Below, in pieces: positions 59,414 through 64,000 of a stretch of DNA of 64,000 nucleotides. The notes beneath the pieces were generated by a model. The model was not told the DNA's origin. It ran no database searches and worked only from the letters and a program-made list of their open reading frames with translations. Source of the DNA: Hymenobacter jejuensis (GTDB lineage Bacteria > Bacteroidota > Bacteroidia > Cytophagales > Hymenobacteraceae); contig NZ_CP040896.1 in NCBI RefSeq assembly GCF_006337165.1, positions 1,922,001 to 1,986,000 of the forward strand. The letters run 5' to 3'. The number at the start of each line of letters is the position of its first letter. Position 1 is the first letter of the stretch. Made by a program: the position numbers and the translations under genes.

Positions 59414-60187
59414 TTATTTGCCTGCCAAACCTTCAACGCGTGCCTTATACTGGCGGGCCTCGTTGACTTCTGGCGCATTCTGGTAGTCGTTGATGATTTT
59501 GTCGTACGCCTTGATGGCACCGTCATAATCTTTAGCCAGTTCTCTTGCTGTTGCCTCCTTCATAAGATAGCCAGGTGAGAAATACTCGTTGGCATTATGA
59601 GTAGCTGCTTTTTCGTACAGGTCGGCAGCTTCTTTGCTTTTGCCAAGCTCTAAGTTAGCATCGCCTAGCAGAGCGTAAGCCCGCGCTTGCACCAACAAAT
59701 CATCCGAACTAAATCCTTCCAGATAATCGATGGCGGCTTGATAACGGCCTTCCTTCAAGGCACCTACGCCAGCGTAGAAGTTAGCCAAGTTGCCAGCCGG
59801 TGTATTTCCGTATTCCGAAGCAACGGATTCCAAACCGTCGTATTGACCGTCGCCTTTCATTGCTTTTTTCAATGAATCGGCTTCCCAATAGTTAACTGCC
59901 TGATACATAGCCACTTGACCTTTCTCGTCCTGGGAATTGCGCCATGTATACCAGCCGAAAGCTCCAACTACTGCCAGCACTACCAGTGCCAGCACACTCA
60001 GTAGAATAGTCTTGTTACGACGCAGAAAATCTTCTGAATGGGCCAAGCGAGCCGCTAGTTCATCCGGATCTTCCAGCAATGGATGTTCAGGGTGCAGTGC
60101 GCCTACTGGCTGATTAGGATCGGCCGGCACTTGAGTCTGCTTCTGTTGAGCCAGCGGACTGTTGCGCGTATAAGGAATCTTTGACAT
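59414..60187 (-). CDS. Membrane-anchored TPR protein (YfgM-like)
   Basis: A 257-residue protein. Residues 1-60 are polar and probably cytoplasmic; one helix follows (ILLSVLALVVLAVVGAFGWY, ~61-82), then about four TPR units (SLKKAMKGDGQYDGLESVASEYGNT, ARAYALLGDANLELGKSKEAADLYEKAA, AIKAYDKIINDYQNAPEVNEARQYKARVE). The layout is like YfgM/RcsB-associated scaffolds. It is transcribed between pdhA (47-base gap) and ribH. Confidence 0.85.
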   Translation of the reverse strand: MSKIPYTRNSPLAQQKQTQVPADPNQPVGALHPEHPLLEDPDELAARLAHSEDFLRRNKTILLSVLALVVLAVVGAFGWYTWRNSQDEKGQVAMYQAVNYWEADSLKKAMKGDGQYDGLESVASEYGNTPAGNLANFYAGVGALKEGRYQAAIDYLEGFSSDDLLVQARAYALLGDANLELGKSKEAADLYEKAATHNANEYFSPGYLMKEATARELAKDYDGAIKAYDKIINDYQNAPEVNEARQYKARVEGLAGK

Positions 60188-60234
60188 TCGTAATTCAGAA
60201 ATTCGGCTGTGAAGCCGGGTCAGAATCCGCTGAG

Positions 60235-61413
60235 TTAGTCGCGGATGTAAGGATAGTCTTGCTGCACGTACACATCGTGGTACAGCTCTTCGGCGGCAGG
60301 ATACGGAGACGTTTCTGCGAACTCTACTGACTCCGCAACTTGGGCCTTGATCTTTTCGTCGATGGCGGCCAGTTCCTCTTCGGTCGCCATACTGTGGGTC
60401 AGAATCGTGTGGCGAACCGATTCGATAGAATCGCGCGAACGATAATCTTCTACTTCTTCCTTCGTCCGATACTTAGCAGGGTCACTCATAGAGTGGCCTT
60501 TGTAGCGATACGTTTTGAACTCCAAGAATGTAGGGCCTTCACCAGCACGTGCCCGTTCGGCTGCTTTGGCAACTGCGTTGTGAATGTCCTCTACATTCAT
60601 ACCGTTTACGGGCTCGGAGGGCATATCATATGCTTCTCCTAGTGTGTAGAGTTCCGTAACATTGGAGGTCCGTTGAACAGAAGTACCCATGGCATAGCCA
60701 TTGTTCTCCACAACGAAGATCACGGGCAGCTTCCACAACATAGCCATGTTGAAAGCTTCGTGCAAAGCTCCTTGCCGCACTGCGCCGTCACCCATGTAGC
60801 AAATGCATAGGTTGCCAGTTTTGTTATACTTCTCGGCAAACGCGATCCCGGCACCGAGTGGAACTTGCCCACCAACAATGCCATGCCCCCCGATGAAGTT
60901 CACGTTCTTATCGAACATGTGCATCGAGCCGCCTTTGCCTTTTGAACATCCTGTCACTTTCGCAAACAGTTCAGCCATGATGGCGTTGGGCGACGTACCA
61001 AGAGCCAGCGGATGAGCATGGTCACGATAGGCCGTTATCCATTTATCATCTTTGGTCAACGCGCTGACTGCACCCGCTACACAGGCTTCTTGGCCAATGT
61101 AGAGGTGACAGAAACCTTTGATCTTCTGCTGGCCGTATAGCTGTCCTGCTTTCTCCTCGAACTTACGCATGAGCTGCATCTGCTCATACCACTGCAAATA
61201 AGTTTCTTTCGGAAAAACAGGCTCGCTGGGTGTCGTTGCCCGCGGCTCATCCGTAGAAGATTTTACTTTCTCGTTTGTAGGTGGCATCATCTGATCCGGC
61301 GGCGTAACTGTATCGACAGCTGCGGTCGGGTTAGTTTCTTTCTTAGTTTCCGCCGACGATTTTTTCGCCGAATTGGAAGCTTTTGGGGTAGCCTTTACTT
61401 TCGTCTCCGCCAT
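60235..61413 (-). CDS. pdhA: Pyruvate dehydrogenase E1 component, alpha subunit
   Basis: A 392-residue thiamine-diphosphate subunit that decarboxylates pyruvate with E1 beta. Core motifs: GQQKIKGFCHLYIGQEA near 95, the ThDP site GDGAVRQGALHEAFNMAMLWKLPVIFVVENN near 215, TYRYKGHSMSDPAKYRTKEE near 305 with the phosphorylation-loop-like Ser. Residues 1-70 are an added Lys/Ala/Thr/Ser/Pro-rich arm (KVKATPKASNSAKKSSAETK). The E1 beta and E2 genes are not in the window. It is divergent from recF. Confidence 0.93.
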   Translation of the reverse strand: MAETKVKATPKASNSAKKSSAETKKETNPTAAVDTVTPPDQMMPPTNEKVKSSTDEPRATTPSEPVFPKETYLQWYEQMQLMRKFEEKAGQLYGQQKIKGFCHLYIGQEACVAGAVSALTKDDKWITAYRDHAHPLALGTSPNAIMAELFAKVTGCSKGKGGSMHMFDKNVNFIGGHGIVGGQVPLGAGIAFAEKYNKTGNLCICYMGDGAVRQGALHEAFNMAMLWKLPVIFVVENNGYAMGTSVQRTSNVTELYTLGEAYDMPSEPVNGMNVEDIHNAVAKAAERARAGEGPTFLEFKTYRYKGHSMSDPAKYRTKEEVEDYRSRDSIESVRHTILTHSMATEEELAAIDEKIKAQVAESVEFAETSPYPAAEELYHDVYVQQDYPYIRD

Positions 61414-61442
61414 CGTGCTTTCAGTTATTCGCGTTTGGGATG

Positions 61443-61473
61443 CGAAAGTACGTAAAAGGATTGCAATTCCGAA
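61443..61473 (-). promoter_or_regulatory. Candidate promoter for pdhA
   Basis: On the minus strand, TTCG (61470-61473), a 19-base spacer, then TACTTTCG (61443-61450), each one base off the Bacteroidetes consensus. It lies in the short pdhA-recF divergent gap. Confidence 0.4.
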
Positions 61474-61477
61474 CTGA

Positions 61478-62581
61478 ATGACTCTTGAAACATTACACCT
61501 CTTGTTCTTTAAAAACTACGATGAAGCTACGCTGCAGCTATCGCCTCACATCAATTGTTTTATAGGCGACAATGGGAGTGGCAAGACCAATCTATTGGAT
61601 GCAATTCATTATTTGTCTTTGACCAAAAGCGCATTTACTACTTCTGATATTCAAAGCATTAAACAAGGCGAAGAGTTCTTTTCTATTCGGGGAAAGTTTT
61701 CTACTCCCGAAGCCGAAGACACTGTTCAATGTAGTTTTCGCCTTGGCCAAAAAAAGCTTGTCACACGCAACAAGCATCCGTATGAACGGCTTTCTGATCA
61801 CATTGGCCGTTACCCTGTTGTCTTGATATCGCCCTATGATACCGATTTGATCCGCCAGGGTAGCGAAGAACGTCGCAAGTATTTTGATAGTCTTATTTCT
61901 CAGCTCGATCACGAATATCTCGAGTTGCTCATCTCTTACGCTTATCTACTTCGGCAACGCAATTCGCTGCTTAAGCTAGCAGCTGACCGGCAGAGTTATG
62001 ATCGTGATTACCTTTTGGTCTTAGACGAACAATTAGCCCCACTAGGCAAACGGATTGCTCAGATTAGACAAGTGTTTTTGGCTGACTTCGTTCCTGTTTT
62101 CCAGCGCCACTATTACCAACTCGCAAATGACCGGGAAGCAGTCAATATTGACTATAAGAGCCAGCTACCCGACGCCGACTTCGCTCAACTTCTTCGCACA
62201 CACGAGCGAAAAGACCTGGCCCTTCAGCGCACTACTGTTGGCCCTCATAAAGATGACTTTCTATTTCTGATGAATGAATTACCCGTCAAGGGATATGGAT
62301 CGCAAGGCCAGCAGAAATCATTTGTTATCGCAGTGAAGCTAGCCCATTTCGAAATTGCTGCAAGCCGGAAGAAACATAAGCCTCTTCTCCTTCTAGACGA
62401 CATTTTCGATAGGCTCGACGAAACGCGCATAACTCGTTTGATGCAGCTTGTCGCAAACCAGACTTTTGGCCAAGTATTTCTAACAGACACTCACCTCGAC
62501 CGCACGGATCGAATTCTATCTAATTTATCCGAACAGATCTTGCGCTTTAGAATCGAAAGCGGCAAAGTAATTCCCCTTTAA
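61478..62581 (+). CDS. recF: DNA replication and repair protein RecF
   Basis: A 367-residue SMC-like ATPase that loads RecA at gaps. Walker A is FIGDNGSGKTNLLDAIHYLSL (G30-N38), the signature region GSQGQQKSFVIAVKLA is near 270, and Walker B is LLLLDDIFDRLDETR near 305, then FLTDTH. All ATPase motifs are intact. It is AT-richer than the genes at the window's start. The DUF721 gene follows 81 bases later, a neighbour order I recall from other Cytophagales. Confidence 0.95.
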   Translation: MTLETLHLLFFKNYDEATLQLSPHINCFIGDNGSGKTNLLDAIHYLSLTKSAFTTSDIQSIKQGEEFFSIRGKFSTPEAEDTVQCSFRLGQKKLVTRNKHPYERLSDHIGRYPVVLISPYDTDLIRQGSEERRKYFDSLISQLDHEYLELLISYAYLLRQRNSLLKLAADRQSYDRDYLLVLDEQLAPLGKRIAQIRQVFLADFVPVFQRHYYQLANDREAVNIDYKSQLPDADFAQLLRTHERKDLALQRTTVGPHKDDFLFLMNELPVKGYGSQGQQKSFVIAVKLAHFEIAASRKKHKPLLLLDDIFDRLDETRITRLMQLVANQTFGQVFLTDTHLDRTDRILSNLSEQILRFRIESGKVIPL

Positions 62582-62662
62582 ATTTTAATGGGGCGTACCT
62601 TTATGCTTATGGCCTTCCCTCTTTTATAAAGGCTTTCGCGCGCGTTAATAAACGTCTCAATT

Positions 62663-62980
62663 GTGAAAAAGCATAAGCTTTCCGAAAATTCTAGACAAGC
62701 CGATACCCTGCCTTTAAAGGATGGTATAAAGGCGTTGTTGAAAGCTTACCGCCTTCAAGGGAAGCTTAACGAAGTGTTTGTTGTTTCTAGCTGGGAGCGT
62801 ATAATGGGTCGGTCAGTTGCTCTCAAAACCCAGGAGATATATATCAGCCATGGCAAGCTGTTTGTCCGCCTTTCTTCTGCGCCATTGAAGCACGAATTAG
62901 TCATGGCCAAAACTCAGGTTATGGAAATGATTAATTCTGAAGTCGGTGAACCTGTTATCCAAGAGGTAGTTTTCCTCTAG
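62663..62980 (+). CDS. DUF721 (DciA-like) protein
   Basis: A 105-residue protein starting with GTG 62663 (KKHKLSENSRQ). It has the DUF721 pattern: LPLKDGIKALLKAYRLQGKLNEVFVVSSWERIMGRSVALKTQEIYISHGKLFVRLSSAPLKHELVMAKTQVMEMIN in shorter blocks, with the V..W..I.G..VA core. DciA proteins recruit the replicative helicase in many bacteria; Bacteroidetes members are shorter and that function is unproven. The replication-linked recF neighbour fits the idea. Confidence 0.85.
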   Translation: MKKHKLSENSRQADTLPLKDGIKALLKAYRLQGKLNEVFVVSSWERIMGRSVALKTQEIYISHGKLFVRLSSAPLKHELVMAKTQVMEMINSEVGEPVIQEVVFL

Positions 62981-62987
62981 CAGTATC

Positions 62988-63412
62988 ATGAGCAAACTTA
63001 TTTATGCTAATAGGCATTGCTGGTTTCTCTCTGGTCTTAGTTCTGAGGTTTTGTTGACTCTGTTGGGTAGGGCGAAAAGTGGTTACCTCCCGAACGAGCT
63101 TTTGTGTTGTTTCGTCTTAAGGCAAGACCACTATAAGGCATGGTGCTTTAACAGCACGCCTGTTACTGGACTATATTTTCTTCTATAGGGTAACCTGATC
63201 CTGGCCCCATATTCTAAAGACAACGGCATCCTTTTATTAAAGCGCTGGATTAAAACACCTGCTGTCTTTGCTCGTCAGGTGTTATACAGCATAGATGAAT
63301 ACGCTGTACGTTCCTGCCTCTGACTCTACCTTCTGCATTAGCGGTCCTTTTCTAGTGACTGAGTCCGAGCTTAACGGATTCACCTTCTATAAAAGTATAT
63401 CGTTGGCTTGAC
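62988..63412 (+). pseudogene. Decayed open reading frame, family not recognised
   Basis: A frame opens at ATG 62988 (MSKLIYANRHCWFLSG) and is broken by a TAG at 63186-63188. Reading on in the same frame gives coding-like sequence (GNLILAPYSKDNGILLLKRW, SIDEYA), and a +1 shift near 63305-63320 continues it (VPASDSTFCISGPFLVTESE, LNGFTFYKSISLA). Such a run of plausible protein across one stop and one frameshift suggests a dead gene. No function can be assigned. Confidence 0.4.
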
Positions 63413-63950
63413 GTTATGCTGCTTGCACTCGGTCGAGTTGTGCTTGCTTATGATCGCAGTATGATACCGGCTGAGCTTTTAAGTTCTATTATCTAAGCTC
63501 ACATCACGGCATCTAGTGCTGATGTTGCTGCTGTTAAAGAGCGCTTATCCTATACCATTATTACTCACTCTACTCTTACTTAAGAGGCATGATAAGACGC
63601 ATATATATTGGCTGCAATAGCAAGCACTTCCTCTCTGCCAGAGCAGCATTTTCACTTTATTACTTTGGGACTTTGGCGAAGCTTTAAAAATATCAACAGC
63701 CAGAATACTCGGTGCATCCTCAATCACTTTCATGCTATTTTGGAGCAAAGCTTTACTCGCTTCAATTTCTCGTTTGATCCTACCCAAGAAGCCAGTAGGG
63801 CTCGGCTAGAACCTGCACTTTATGATGTGAGATTTTATCTTCCCGACCGGATCACCGACACACTTAATTTTTAAACTTAGGCGACAAACAGTACCTTCTT
63901 ACTTCATTCGTTTAGGTGACTGACCGTTGAATGGCATTACACTAGAAACG
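63413..63950. other. Gene-poor AT-rich stretch before parS
   Basis: No convincing gene. Short open frames exist (for example 63608-63874 on the plus strand, with 63545-63787 opposite), some with coding-like texture, but none resembles a family I know. I see no tRNA, no complete transposon and no cluster of DnaA boxes. It is probably decayed sequence. Confidence 0.5.
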
Positions 63951-64000
63951 GCCCTAAATGACAAAAATGTTTCACGTGGAACATTTTTGTCATTTAGGGC
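63951..64000. repeat. 50-bp near-perfect palindrome holding parS
   Basis: GCCCTAAATGACAAAAATGT at the left pairs with its mirror at the right, running to the window edge; only the two centre-flanking T/G positions break symmetry. The centre is a parS site. The T-rich arms could also fold as a terminator. Confidence 0.85.
63968..63983. other. parS centromere-like ParB-binding site
   Basis: TGTTTCACGTGGAACA, whose reverse complement is TGTTCCACGTGAAACA, the standard bacterial parS consensus with no mismatch. ParB would load here and spread by CTP binding. It implies that the replication origin is near. Confidence 0.9.

Noticed and set aside
62981..63950. Replication origin (oriC) in the gene-poor stretch
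   Set aside because: No cluster of TTATnCACA boxes or AT-rich 13-mers is seen, and dnaA is absent; only parS supports origin proximity.

Overview
The window looks like a chromosomal segment of an aerobic member of the Bacteroidota, most likely the Cytophagales and close to Hymenobacter (inference). Evidence: SusC/TonB-type outer-membrane proteins, a type IX secretion (T9SS) sorting domain, a PorE-like OmpA lipoprotein, Bacteroidetes-specific families (DUF4270, DUF4293, DUF4476), a bacterial GGGP synthase, promoters of the TTTG / TAnnTTTG type and little sign of Shine-Dalgarno sites. Gene content is almost entirely housekeeping. I see no rRNA, CRISPR array, complete insertion sequence or prophage.

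Layout. 1-6.1 kb: two MsbA-type ABC exporters, a T9SS-sorted secreted protein, two tRNA-Pro genes and a beta-barrel protein. 6.2-10.4 kb: truA, a GNAT acetyltransferase, a thiolase and DUF4293/DUF4476 proteins. 10.6-15.7 kb: PorE-like lipoprotein and a two-gene Hdr/Ldh-like iron-sulfur module. 15.8-20.8 kb: tRNA-Phe, a TonB-dependent receptor-like protein and a NagB/LmbE fusion. 20.8-26.3 kb: DnaJ-TPR protein, holin-like pair, GGGP synthase, AraC-type regulator and acyl-CoA dehydrogenase. 26.5-31.3 kb: zinc peptidase, heptose adenylyltransferase, flippase-like protein, panD, a wrecked subtilase and panC. 31.3-40.6 kb: glycogen synthase-like protein, DUF4270 lipoprotein, glmS, RidA, gltX and AIM24. 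40.7-48.7 kb: MORN-like lipoprotein, GH3, lptB, M61 peptidase, DoxX and recJ. 48.8-56.1 kb: TPR protein and the envelope operon coaX-OMP-lptC-(small)-ppiD. 56.2-62.98 kb: rluB with a very long disordered arm, dksA-like gene, ribH, TPR, pdhA, recF and a DUF721 gene. The last 1 kb is AT-rich, appears decayed, and ends in a canonical parS site inside a 50-bp palindrome.

Common themes are envelope biogenesis (lptB, lptC, MsbA-like exporters, hldE-type enzyme, ppiD), CoA supply (panC, panD, coaX), amino-sugar metabolism (glmS, NagB fusion), and chromosome maintenance (recJ, recF, parS).

The most unusual non-genic signal is a degenerate AT-rich motif of about 22-25 bp, core TTGATnAT. It occurs about fifteen times, nearly always at or within tens of bases after a stop codon. 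At four sites it sits in the loop of an AT-rich stem whose one arm is built from the last codons of the gene. I do not recognise it as a described element.
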